NCBI GenBank assembly: GCA_032718475.1
Contig: JAUCBJ010000768.1
Span: 1 to 34,116 of the forward strand
DNA length: 34,116 nucleotides
Direction: 5' to 3'
Source of the DNA: Nemertoderma westbladi
Taxonomy: Eukaryota; Xenacoelomorpha; Nemertodermatida; Nemertodermatidae
Shown: positions 10,071 to 19,835 of the stretch, piece after piece
Position numbering within the stretch: position 1 is the stretch's first letter
How the letters are laid out: each line of letters begins with the position of its first letter
Translations under genes and position numbers: made by a program
Notes under the pieces: model-generated
Databases searched by the model: none
Told to the model about the DNA's origin: nothing
Seen by the model: the letters and a program-made list of their open reading frames with translations, nothing else

Positions 10071-13000
10071 ATGGAGGGTGTGGGATCTGTGGAGGGTGTG
10101 GGAGACGGAGTGGGAAGTACAGGAGGATCTGTGGAGGGTGTGGGAGATGGAGTGGGAAGTACAGGAGGATCTGTGGAGGGTGTAGGAGACGGAGTGGGAA
10201 GTACAGGAGGATCTGTGGAGGGTATAGGAGACGGAGTGGGAAATACAGGAGGATCTGTGGAGGGTGTAGGAGACGGAGTGGGGAGTACAGGAGGATCTGC
10301 GGAGGGTGTGGGAGACGGAGTGGGAGGTATGGGGGATCTGTGGAGAGTGTGGGAGACGGAGTGGGAAGTACAGGAGGATCTGCGGAGGGTGTGGGAGACG
10401 GAGTGGAAGGTATGGGGGGATCTGTGGAGGGTGTGGGAGACGGAGTGGGAAGTACAGGAGGATCTGTGGAGGGTGTGGGAGACGGAGTGGGAAATACAGG
10501 AGGATCTGTGGAGGGTGTAGGAGACGGAGTGGGGAGTACAGGAGGATCTGCGGAGGGTGTGGGAGACGGAGTGGGAGGTATGGGGGATCTGTGGAGGGTG
10601 TGGGAGACGGAGTGGGAAGTACAGGAGGATCTGTGGACAGTGTGGGAGACGGTGTAGGAAGTACACGATGATCTGTGGAGGGTGTGGGAGACGGAGTGCA
10701 AAGTAGAGGAGGATGTGTGGAGGGTGTAGGAGACGGAGTGGGGAGTACAGGAGGATCTGCGGAGGGTGTGGGAGACGGAGTGGGAGGTATGGGGGATCTG
10801 TGGAGGGTGTGGGAGACGGAGTGGGAAGTACAGGATGATCTGTGGAGGGTGTGGGAGACGGAGTGGGAGGTATGGGGGGATCTGTGGACGGTGTGGGAGA
10901 CGGTGTAGGAAGTACAGGATGATCTGTGGAGGGTGTGGGAGACGGAGTGGGAAGTACAGGAGGATGTGTGGAGGGTGTAGGAGACGGAGTGGGGAGTACA
11001 GGAGGATCTGCGGAGGGTGTGGGAGACGGAGTGGGAGGTATGGGGGGATCTGTGGAGGGTGTGGGAGACGGAGTGGGAAGTACAGGAGGATCTGTGGAGG
11101 GTGTGGGAGATGGAGTGGGAAGTACAGGAGGATCTGTGGAGGGTGTAGGAGACGGAGTGGGAAGTACAGGAGGATCTGTGGAGGGTGTAGGAGACGGATA
11201 GGGAAGTACAGGAGGATCTGTGGAGGGTGTAGGAGACGGAGTGGGGAGTACAGGAGGATCTGTGGACGGTGTGGGAGACGGTGTAGGAAGTACAGGATGA
11301 TCTGTGGAGGGTGTGGGAGACGGAGTGGGAAGTACAGGAGGATGTGTGGAGGGTGTAGGAGACGGAGTGGGGAGTACAGGAGGATCTGCGGAGGGTGTGG
11401 GAGACGGAGTGGGAGGTATGGGGGGATCTGTGGAGGGTGTGGGAGACGGAGTGGGAAGTACAGGAGGATCTGTGGAGGGTGTGGGAGATGGAGTGGGAAG
11501 TACAGGAGGATCTGTGGAGGGTGTAGGAGACGGAGTGGGAAGTACAGGAGGATCTGTGGAGGGTGTAGGAGACGGATAGGGAAGTACAGGAGGATCTGTG
11601 GAGGGTGTAGGAGACGGAGTGGGGAGTACAGGAGGATCTGTGGACGGTGTGGGAGACGGTGTAGGAAGTACAGGATGATCTGTGGAGGGTGTGGGAGACG
11701 GAGTGGAAAGTAGAGGAGGATGTGTGGAGGGTGTAGGAGACGGAGTGGGGAGTACAGGATGATCTGTGGAGGGTGTGGGAGACGGAGTGGGAAGTACAGG
11801 ATGATCTGTGGAGGGTGTGGGAGACGGAGTGGGAAGTACAGGAGGATGTGTGGAGGGTGTAGGAGACGGAGTGGGGAGTACAGGAGGATCTGCGGAGGGT
11901 GTGGGAGACGGAGTGGGAGGTATGGGGGGATCTGTGGAGGGTGTGGGAGACGGAGTGGGAAGTACAGGAGGATCTGTGGAGGGTGTGGGAGATGGAGTGG
12001 GAAGTACAGGAGGATCTGTGGAGGGTGTAGGAGACGGAGTGGGAAGTACAGGAGGATCTGTGGAGGGTATAGGAGACGGAGTGGGAAGTACAGGAGGATC
12101 TGTGGAGGGTGTGGGAGATGGAGTGGGAAGTACAGGAGGATCTGTGGAGGGTGTAGGAGACGGAGTGGGAAGTACAGGAGGATCTGTGGAGGGTATAGGA
12201 GACGGAGTGGGAAGTACAGGAGGATCTGTGGAGGGTGTAGGGGACGGAGTGGGAGGTATGGGGGGATCTGTGGAGGGTATGGGAGACGGAGTGGGAGGTA
12301 TGGGGGGATCTGTGGAGGTGTGGGAGACGGAGTGGGAAGTACATGAGGATCTGCGGAAGGTGTGGGAGACGGAGTGGGAAATACAGAAGGATCTGTGGAG
12401 GGTGTGGGAGACGGAGTGGGAAGTACAGGAGGATCTGTGGAGGGTATAGGAGACGGAGTGGGAAGTACAGGAGGATCTGTGGAGGGTATAGGAGACGGAG
12501 TGGGAAGTACAGGAGGATCTGTGGAGGGTGTAGGAGACGGAGTGGGGAGTACAGGAGGATCTGCGGAGGGTGTGGGAGACGGAGTGGGAGGTATGGGGGA
12601 TCTGTGGAAGGTGTGGGAGACGGAGTGGGAAGAACAGGAGGATCTGCGGAGGGTGTGGGAGACGGAGTGGGAGGTATGGGGGGATCTGTGGAGGGTGTGG
12701 GAGACGGAGTGGGAAGTACAGGAGGATCTGTGGAGGGTGTGGGAGACGGAGTGGGAAGTACATGAGGATCTGTGGAGGGTGTAGGAGACGGAGTGGGGAG
12801 TACAGGAGGATCTGCGGAGGGTGTGGGAGACGGAGTGGGAGGTATGGGGGATCTGTGGAGGGTGTGGGAGACGGAGTGGGAAGTACAGGAGGATCTGTGG
12901 ACAGTGTGGGAGACGGTGTAGGAAGTACAGGATGATCTGTGGAGGGTGTGGGAGACGGAGTGGAAAGTAGAGGAGGATGTGTGGAGGGTGTAGGAGACGG

Positions 13001-15059
13001 AGTGGGGAGTACAGGAGGATCTGCGGAGGGTGTGGGAGACGGAGTGGGAGGTATGGGGGATCTGTGGAGGGTGTGGGAGACGGAGTGGGAAGTACAGGAG
13101 GATCTGTGGACGGTGTGGGAGACGGTGTAGGAAGTACAGGATGATCTGTGGAGGGTGTGGGAGACGGAGTGGGAAGTACAAGAGGATGTGTGGAGGGTGT
13201 AGGAGACGGAGTGGGGAGTACAGGAGGATCTGCGGAGGGTGTGGGAGACGGAGTGGGAGGTATGGGGGGATCTGTGGAGGGTGTGGAGACGGAGTGGGAA
13301 GTACAGGAGGATCTGTGGAGGGTGTGGGAGATGGAGTGGGAAGTACAGGAGGATCTGTGGAGGGTGTAGGAGACGGAGTGGGAAGTACAGGAGGATCTGT
13401 TCAGGGTGTAGGAGACGGATAGGGAAGTACAGGAGGATCTGTGGAGGGTGTAGGAGACGGAGTGGGGAGTACAGGATGATCTGTGGACGGTGTGGGAGAC
13501 GGTGTAGGAAGTACAGGATGATCTGTGGAGGGTGTGGGAGACGGAGTGGGAAGTACAGGAGGATGTGTGGAGGGTGTAGGAGACGGAGTGGGGAGTACAG
13601 GAGGATCTGCGGAGGGTGTGGGAGACGGAGTGGGAGGTATGGGGGGATCTGTGGAGGGTGTAGGAGACGGAGTGGGACGTACAGGAGGATCTGTGGAGGG
13701 TGTGGGAGATGGAGTGGGAAGTACAGGAGGATCTGTGGAGGGTGTAGGAGACGGAGTGGGAAGTACAGGAGGATCTGTGGAGGGTATAGGAGACGGAGTG
13801 GGAAGTACAGGAGGATCTGTGGAGGGTGTAGGAGACGGAGTGGGGAGTACAGGAGGATCTGCGGAGGGTGTGGGAGACGGAGTGGGAGGTATGGGGGGAT
13901 CTGTGGAGGGTATGGGAGACGGAGTGGGAGGTATGGGGGGATCTGTGGAGGTGTGGGAGACGGAGTGGGAAGTACAGGAGGATCTGCGGAAGGTGTGGGA
14001 GACGGAGTGGGAAATACAGAAGGATCTGTGGAGGGTGTGGGAGACGGAGTGGGAAGTACAGGAGGATCTGTGGGAGGTGTAGGAGACGGAGTGGGGAGTA
14101 CAGGAGGATCTGCGGAGGGTGTGGGAGACGGAGTGGGAGGAATGGGGGGATCTGTGGAGGTGTGGGAGACGGAGTGGGAAGTTCAGGAGGATCTGTGGGG
14201 GGTGTGGGAGACGGAGTGGGAGGTATGGGGGGATCTGTGGAGGGTATGGGAGACGTAGTGGGAAGTACAGGAGGATCTGTGAAGGGTGTAGGAGACGGAG
14301 TGGGGAGTACAGGAGGATCTGTGGAGGGTGTAGGAGACGGAGTGGGGAGTACAGGAGGATCTGTGGAGGGTGTAGGAGACGGAGTGGGAGGTATGGGGGG
14401 ATCTGTGGAGGGTGTGGGGGACGGAGTGGGAAGTACAGGAGGATCTGTGGAGGGTGTGGGAGACAGAGTGGGAGGTATGGGGGGATCTGTGGAGGGTGTG
14501 GGAGACGGAGTGGGAAGTACAGGAGTATCTGTGGAGGGTGTAGGAGACGGAGTGGGGAGTACAGGAGGATCTGCGGAGGGTGTGGGAGACGGAGTGGGAG
14601 GTATGGGGGATCTGTGGAGGGTGTGGGAGACGGAGTGGGAAGTACATGAGGATCTGTGGACGTTGTGGGAGACGGTGTAGGAAGTACAGGATGATCTGTG
14701 GAGGGTGTGGGAGACGGAGTGGGAAGTACAGGAGGATGTGTGGAGGGTGTAGGAGACGGAATGGGGAGTACAGGAGGATCTGCGGAGGGTGTGGGAGACG
14801 GAGTGGGAGGTATGGGGGGATCTGTGGAGGGTGTGGGAGACGGAGTGGGAAGTACAGGAGGATCTGTGGAGGGTGTAGGAGACGGAGTGGGGAGTACAGG
14901 AGTATCTGCGGAGGGTGTGGGAGACGGAGTGGGAGGTATGGGGGATCTGTGGAGGGTGTGGGAGACGGAGTGGGAAGTACAGGAGGATCTGTGGACGGTG
15001 TGGGAGACGGTGTAGGAAGTACATGATGATCTGTGGAGGGTGTGGGAGACGGAGTGGGA
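10071..15059 (+). repeat. 42-bp G-rich minisatellite, block 3 (about 5 kb)
   Basis: The largest block, about 119 units. Unit variants are ordered: a marker unit with GGATGTGTGG is regularly followed by a GTGTAGG...CTGCGG unit and then a GGTATGGGGGG unit, starting near 10926, 11304, 11808, 13148, 13525 and 14698. Single-base indels give occasional 41-bp and shorter units, for example near 12310 and 13280. It ends where the LINE at 15060-19835 is inserted; the array resumes at 19836 nearly in phase. Confidence 0.95.
10926..11681 (+). repeat. 378-bp higher-order repeat (9 x 42 bp), two tandem copies
   Basis: Sequence from 10926 repeats from 11304, an offset of 378, which is nine 42-bp units. 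Both copies share the private change GACGGATAGGG (11193 and 11571 regions), which supports block duplication rather than independent mutation. The copies diverge just after 11700. Confidence 0.8.
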
Positions 15060-15585
15060 TTGATTGATTGATTGTTTATTGTCTACACTTCTCTATACAG
15101 TTCAATACTTGCACAATAATTAACAGTATACATGATTGAAGCGGTAGTGCCGACCATAATATAAAGAGATTTACCAGAAAAAATTAAATATTTAAATTCC
15201 GAACAGAAATAGCACAATAAAAGTACCTACTTACGAGTACATCTCTAATTAACTGTCAAGTCGTGCGATGCTGGGTCTAATATAATTAAATGAATAAATA
15301 TGTTATATCTAAATAATTGTCAAGCCGTGTGATACTGGGTCTAGTGTATTGTAATAAAAAGTTATAGTTAAAATAAATAAATAATATATGTAAATGAAGA
15401 ACAGTGCTTGTTTCACAATTTATCATGTTCCACTTAATTTAAATAATTATGGTCAGTAGGTTCATAAAATATATAAATGAAAATTACATTATACTAAATA
15501 TTCGAATCTCGCTCCATCCAATAAATAATTCGCTATTTGTTACTTAGTCACTTATTAATAATCGTGGGTCATACTTTCGATCATT

Positions 15586-15869
15586 TTAGCTACATTTACC
15601 TAAACCAAATAAACTTGTTAAATCAGACCAGCTTCCATTGACATGTCTCCTGGATCGCTCAGTAAATGGGCAAACGGTAACAATATGTTGTTCCGTCTGG
15701 ATAGCTCCACATACACAGAAGCGCTCAGTATCTCGTACCCTGGCCCACCTCATTCGTTCTACGGGGAAGCTGTGGCTACCCAGCCTAAATCTTGACCACG
15801 CTAGACGGTACCGCTCCGGAACTTTGCAGTCTTTGTACAATTGCGGCGAAGTTAACAACGGATTCACTA
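15586..15869 (-). pseudogene. C-terminal part of LINE ORF2, displaced by a frameshift
   Basis: About 93 codons in a different frame from the main ORF2, starting where that frame stops (TAG at 15867-15869). It carries a cysteine-histidine motif, FCVCGAIQTEQHIVTVC (C-x-C...H-x4-C), of the kind found at the C-terminus of many LINE ORF2 proteins and thought to bind nucleic acid, preceded by a basic, arginine-rich stretch. The frame meets a TGA just upstream, so the frameshift must lie between about 15870 and 15889. It ends before the AT-rich 3' UTR. The relation to ORF2 is inferred from position and domain order. Confidence 0.7.
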
Positions 15870-18611
15870 ACTTATACAGATGACGTCATTTTTCAGCTTA
15901 TCGTTCTGGATTTTACTGTAATCCGACGGGAGGTTCTTTACTCGATCCACCTCGATAAACATCGGTGAGCTGTTATCCCGGCCGATTTCCAAGGCCATCT
16001 GCAATGGAGAGTCGGCGACTGGAATAAAACTATTCAGATATTTCCGCTGTTTATCACGGATTAAGGTTTCGAACTCTGGGAGTCCCAATTCGATAAGGCA
16101 GATGTCGCCGCACGTGGTAGGTCGAACACCCAATAGTAGCCTTACCATAGACATATACAATTTAGACATAGGGGCCAATGAACCCCCGTACCAGGTTTCA
16201 CAACCGTAAGTTATAGCAGAGATCACTGCAGCGTCAAAAACTTTCCTTTTCACAACGAAAGGTAAGTCTGGGTTCTTATTTAGAAATGTCGAAAATTTTA
16301 ATAGGTGACACTGCTTTTCAGAGGCATTGAGGGAAATTACTGTAGATATTAAACCATCTGAAGTTATTGGTGAGCCCAGGTAAATGTACGAATCTGTATT
16401 TACTATTTCTTTTTCGCCGATATCAAAGGAGTTTTTATCGCTTTCTGCTCCATTTATCACTAGGAATTTCGTTTTTTTAATATTTATTACCATGCCAGAT
16501 AGGGAACAAAAATTACGTAGAACTTTTAACTTATCCAATATAGAAAGTCTGCTTGTTCCAAGAATTGCCGTATCATCCATTAGGAGTACGCTATGTAAAG
16601 ATTTCAGCCAATCATCAAAAGGCAGACGTTTCAAAGTGCGTACGAAGAAGTCTATAACTATTACAAATAGGTAGCAGCTTCCTGGAGATCCTTGGCGAAC
16701 GCCTCTATTACAAATAACGTGGAGCTTGTTAATGTTGGCGACTGTTATTTTGTACATGGCCTGTAATGCATTAAGCATTTTACATCCACATCCGAGGTTC
16801 TTTAACGTATCAAACATAAAACACCTTTTAACATTGTCATACGCTTTTTCATAGTCTACAAATATTATGTACAAAATCTTTTTGTACTTCCTGGCATAAT
16901 CGCACAGTAATCTAATCGCAAGGATCTGCTCTAAGCAACCGCGGCCCTTACTCGCCCCCGCTTGTTCTGGTAGGGGCTTGTACCAAGCATATAATCTATT
17001 CGTAAGAACCATATCATAGAGTTTTGCTATACTATTGATAATACTGATTCCCCTATAGTTAGTGCACAACAATCGATTCCCTTTCTTAAATATTGAGATT
17101 AGCTTAGCACCCATCCACATTACGGGATATGCTCCGGAATTAAAAATCAGATTAAACATAATGGTGATAGTTATCATCCAATTCAATGGCAGCGCCTTTA
17201 TGAATTCAGCTGAAATCCCATCGGGTCCAGATGCCTTATTTGGTTTTAGTTTTGTCGCTGCGAACCCAACTTCATGTATAGAAATATCCCCGTCCAATAT
17301 AGGAACGGTCAGGTTAGTTACAATCGTCTCATTTGCCGTATCAGGATCATTCAACAAAGAGTTATAATGCTCGCGGAATTCCTCGTCGGTTGGACTAGTT
17401 CTAGAATTAGAATCTTCAGAAAGGTCGCCATTCCAATTTATAGCTGACCATAATTTTTTCGAATCATTGTTTTCAATCATCTTGATCCATCTTTCTGCGC
17501 CCCAGGTGTTTGTAGTAATTTCATTATCAGTATTACGGGAGCAGCCCAGGAGCCGACTTATATTTCCTTTATTTTGGGAATGTTTCGCCGAGTTATAAAT
17601 AGAATTAGAAACTTCAAGGCATAGAGAGTCCGCGTTATTAGTGCTAGTGCTGGTAATGATATTCTTGATATGCTGTGTATGTTTTTCGGAGACATGATGT
17701 CTGAAGACCTCCAAACTGCAGTCAGTCGGGGATATCCGCTTATTTCGAGGAGGGTCGCTAGAGTATTGTTCATACATACCCAGCTGGCTGGCCCGGTTCG
17801 ACAAAATATGTAGGGGCAGTTCGTTGACTCTAAGAACAACACTGATGGGCGCATGGTCCGATGGTAAGTCAATATTATTAAAAATATCTAGAGATAAAAT
17901 TTTGTTATTCGAACTCATTATATTAGCTTTTGGTGCAACAACATAGTCGAGCGCTGATTTCCAAACACCTTTAAATATAAATGTTAAGCCACATTGATAA
18001 CTATAATTATCATTTAGCCTGAGCCCATTTAATATAATTGCGTCGGTGTCATTGCACAGCCGTTTTAATATTCTTCCATGTGAGCTCACAATGGGGTCTG
18101 GCCAGTTGTCATAATCGTGACTGTCGTCTGGATTGCCAATTCTACTGTTAAAATCGCCGCCGACTATGAATGAATCCTCTGTCATAAGCATACTCTGGAT
18201 GGTCCCGAAGCTCGATTCGTTATAATATTTAGATGAACTGTTAGGTATATAACATCCCCCTATGTAGTTAGAGTCTATGATCGGGATTTTAACCCACAGT
18301 TGATCCTCCACATCCATCTTAACTTCCGTAACAAATTCCGCCCAGATGGGATTGATAAATAGGGCTATACCACCCCGGTGATTACGGCCATGTAGACTCT
18401 TACTTCTACCTAAAAATTGTAGTCCTGGTATATTAAAATCCATTATATTATTAATTTCCAATAAAAATATTACATCGAAGTTTAGTAAAAACGTGACTGT
18501 ATTCTTGTTTTCGAATTTATTTTTAAAACCAGCTATATTAAACCATAAGACCTTCAGTTTTTCACACGGCCGACTTAAAAATCCAGTGTTTTTCCTTGAA
18601 ATAGTACGGTA
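15867..18611 (-). CDS. pol: LINE ORF2: endonuclease and reverse transcriptase
   Basis: The frame is open from 18611 to the TAG at 15867-15869. No ATG lies before about 18443, and the earliest endonuclease motif (WFNIAGFKN, near 18545) precedes it, so the start is uncertain and overlaps the end of ORF1. An apurinic-type endonuclease is shown by LLEINN, GGDFNS (near 18163) and SDHAPI (near 17860). Reverse transcriptase follows, with NKASGPDGISAEFI, AGASKGRGCLEQILA, IFVDYEKAYDNV, GVRQGSPGSCYLF (near 16700) and the catalytic box LLMDDTA (near 16575; the usual Y or F/A is replaced by LM but both aspartates remain). The protein would act in target-primed reverse transcription in the nucleus. The C-terminal motif is lost to a frameshift, so this copy is probably inactive. 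Confidence 0.85.
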   Translation of the reverse strand, partial: YRTISRKNTGFLSRPCEKLKVLWFNIAGFKNKFENKNTVTFLLNFDVIFLLEINNIMDFNIPGLQFLGRSKSLHGRNHRGGIALFINPIWAEFVTEVKMDVEDQLWVKIPIIDSNYIGGCYIPNSSSKYYNESSFGTIQSMLMTEDSFIVGGDFNSRIGNPDDSHDYDNWPDPIVSSHGRILKRLCNDTDAIILNGLRLNDNYSYQCGLTFIFKGVWKSALDYVVAPKANIMSSNNKILSLDIFNNIDLPSDHAPISVVLRVNELPLHILSNRASQLGMYEQYSSDPPRNKRISPTDCSLEVFRHHVSEKHTQHIKNIITSTSTNNADSLCLEVSNSIYNSAKHSQNKGNISRLLGCSRNTDNEITTNTWGAERWIKMIENNDSKKLWSAINWNGDLSEDSNSRTSPTDEEFREHYNSLLNDPDTANETIVTNLTVPILDGDISIHEVGFAATKLKPNKASGPDGISAEFIKALPLNWMITITIMFNLIFNSGAYPVMWMGAKLISIFKKGNRLLCTNYRGISIINSIAKLYDMVLTNRLYAWYKPLPEQAGASKGRGCLEQILAIRLLCDYARKYKKILYIIFVDYEKAYDNVKRCFMFDTLKNLGCGCKMLNALQAMYKITVANINKLHVICNRGVRQGSPGSCYLFVIVIDFFVRTLKRLPFDDWLKSLHSVLLMDDTAILGTSRLSILDKLKVLRNFCSLSGMVINIKKTKFLVINGAESDKNSFDIGEKEIVNTDSYIYLGSPITSDGLISTVISLNASEKQCHLLKFSTFLNKNPDLPFVVKRKVFDAAVISAITYGCETWYGGSLAPMSKLYMSMVRLLLGVRPTTCGDICLIELGLPEFETLIRDKQRKYLNSFIPVADSPLQMALEIGRDNSSPMFIEVDRVKNLPSDYSKIQNDKLKNDVICIS

Positions 18612-18805
18612 TTATCTCGCATGACACATCTTGTCTGCCAATTTATGAAGATGTTGGTTCCTTGGTTGCAGGGTTTGGACATTTCGTTTTTCCGAACTGC
18701 AAATAACTTGTTATCGGCCTCCATAATTCTAGGGTTTAAATCACGCTTGATATAAACGGATTTTGAACTCTGTACCAGCTTTAGACAATTGACTCGCACC
18801 AGCAA
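18575..18805 (-). pseudogene. C-terminal part of LINE ORF1, displaced by a frameshift
   Basis: A minus-strand frame overlapping the end of ORF1. From about 18768 it gives SVYIKRDLNPRIMEADNKLF, which looks like the C-terminal domain of LINE ORF1 proteins (basic strand, then a helix), whereas the ORF1 frame ends in unrelated residues. A single-base indel near 18760-18770 would explain this. It ends at 18575, overlapping the start of the ORF2 frame by a few tens of bases. Confidence 0.65.
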
Positions 18806-19520
18806 GAAGACTTTCGGTGACTCTCCTTGACCCTACCTCAACCAGAACTGGGCGGGGTCTGGGCCTAGCAGAAATCGCTGGTTCTGTTTGATTCGCCCCC
18901 TCCTTGCTGTTGGTTGAACTTGAATGAGGTTTCCCTAGCCGTTTAAAGGTTACCTTGTTGGCATCCTCATCTCTCATTCCCGCGATCTTTAAAACCTTTA
19001 CGGAAAATTTTCGATTATCCTGCGAGCTGGAACATTCCGGGATTCCGCGCATAATCACATTTTTTGCTCTTCTAACGTTATCGAGTATTTCCAATTGTCG
19101 TTGTTGTTTCATGATAGAGTCTTTGCATCCCTCTACTTCACTACGGAGCAAAACATTTTCTTTCTTTAATGATTCAAATGTTTTGTCTATTATTGTTACC
19201 TTGGAGCGCAGAGCTCCAAGCTCATCGAGTTTTTTGTTTACGTTGGTGATATCATTCTTAACGCCTGCCAGTTCTTTGCGTATTGTCTCGCGAATAATAT
19301 CAGCCATGTTTGGTGACTTGGTGGACGTCCTGGCAGGAGTCAGCTCCGCATTCTGGGCTGGGTCGATACCATATCCGGGGGCGGTATCGGTGACAGTGCT
19401 TTCATCAAGCAGGCCGGCATTCTCGAGCGCGTCGTATAGCCTTTCTTTGGTGATCTTTGAGAGGAAGTGTTGCCTGCTAACGCCCGCCAGATCGGAGATA
19501 GACAGCGGTTGGCTACTCAT
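18741..19520 (-). CDS. LINE ORF1 protein (coiled coil, RNA-binding-like), frameshifted
   Basis: A 259-codon frame with a genuine ATG at 19520. A polar N-terminus is followed by a long heptad-rich coiled coil (about residues 75-150, including KLDELGALRSKVTIIDKTFE) and then NVRRAKNVIMRGIPE (near 150-165), the signature opening of the RNA-recognition-like domain of L1-type ORF1 proteins. A basic, proline/arginine-rich stretch (SARPRPRPVLVEVGSRR) follows. In other elements such proteins trimerise through the coiled coil, bind the transcript and act as chaperones in the ribonucleoprotein. The end is displaced into another frame (18575-18805). It lies directly upstream of ORF2. I am confident of the type, not of the clade. 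Confidence 0.75.
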   Translation of the reverse strand: MSSQPLSISDLAGVSRQHFLSKITKERLYDALENAGLLDESTVTDTAPGYGIDPAQNAELTPARTSTKSPNMADIIRETIRKELAGVKNDITNVNKKLDELGALRSKVTIIDKTFESLKKENVLLRSEVEGCKDSIMKQQRQLEILDNVRRAKNVIMRGIPECSSSQDNRKFSVKVLKIAGMRDEDANKVTFKRLGKPHSSSTNSKEGANQTEPAISARPRPRPVLVEVGSRRVTESLLAGASQLSKAGTEFKIRLYQA

Positions 19521-19835
19521 AATAGTCCTCTATTCTCAGATCCAAACGAACCCAGGTACGGTACGGTACAAATAGACCGTTAAAAAAAAGAAACAAAAGG
19601 GAAAACTGCAGCTACCGTTTAGCACCAATGTGCCGGTGATGCAGGGTACGGTACCATATAAAATCAGATAAAATAATTTAAAAAAAAAAGAAAAAGGAAT
19701 TGGTTAAAATCACTACGACCGTTACCGGGACCGCAAACGGGCACCAGCTCGTACGCAGGGAGGCCTACTGCTGAATACTGCTGAATACTGCAGGGAGGCC
19801 TACTGCTGAGAGTGAATGGTTCGGGTGAGTTTGTT

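Larger units (their letters stand above)
6084..11110. repeat. Tandem duplication, 2,524-bp period (LINE fragment plus minisatellite)
   Basis: Sequence from 6084 to 8586 is repeated from 8608 to 11110 at a constant offset of 2,524. By eye I found one mismatch (A at 7885, G at 10409), and rare private variants such as CACGATGATC and GTGCAAAGTAGAGG occur in both copies. The copies diverge at 8587/11111. This is a very recent duplication or an assembly artefact. Confidence 0.85.
15060..19835 (-). mobile_element. Near-full-length two-ORF non-LTR retrotransposon inserted in the minisatellite
   Basis: A minus-strand LINE of about 4.8 kb with ORF1 (coiled coil plus RNA-binding-like region), ORF2 (endonuclease plus reverse transcriptase) and a 3' tail of CAAT/ATTG repeats at 15060-15074. 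The 3' UTR (15075-15585) contains two imperfect copies of a block with GTCAAG and GATACTGGGTCTAG (near 15257 and 15319). The 5' region (19521-19835) has GTACGGTACGGTAC and a short duplicated AGGGAGGCCTACTGCTGA. The satellite on the two sides is nearly in phase, with about seven bases of the unit missing, so insertion into a pre-existing array is clear. The clade is not certain. Confidence 0.85.

Noticed and set aside
10069-15024. A 1,651-codon antisense ORF and other long ORFs in the 42-bp arrays
   Set aside because: They are by-products of a stop-free repeat whose length is a multiple of three; several frames are open at once and 41-bp units switch frames freely, which coding selection would not allow.
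18955-19575. 206-codon plus-strand ORF opposite LINE ORF1
   Set aside because: Shadow frame; the minus strand carries the coiled coil and ORF1 signature.
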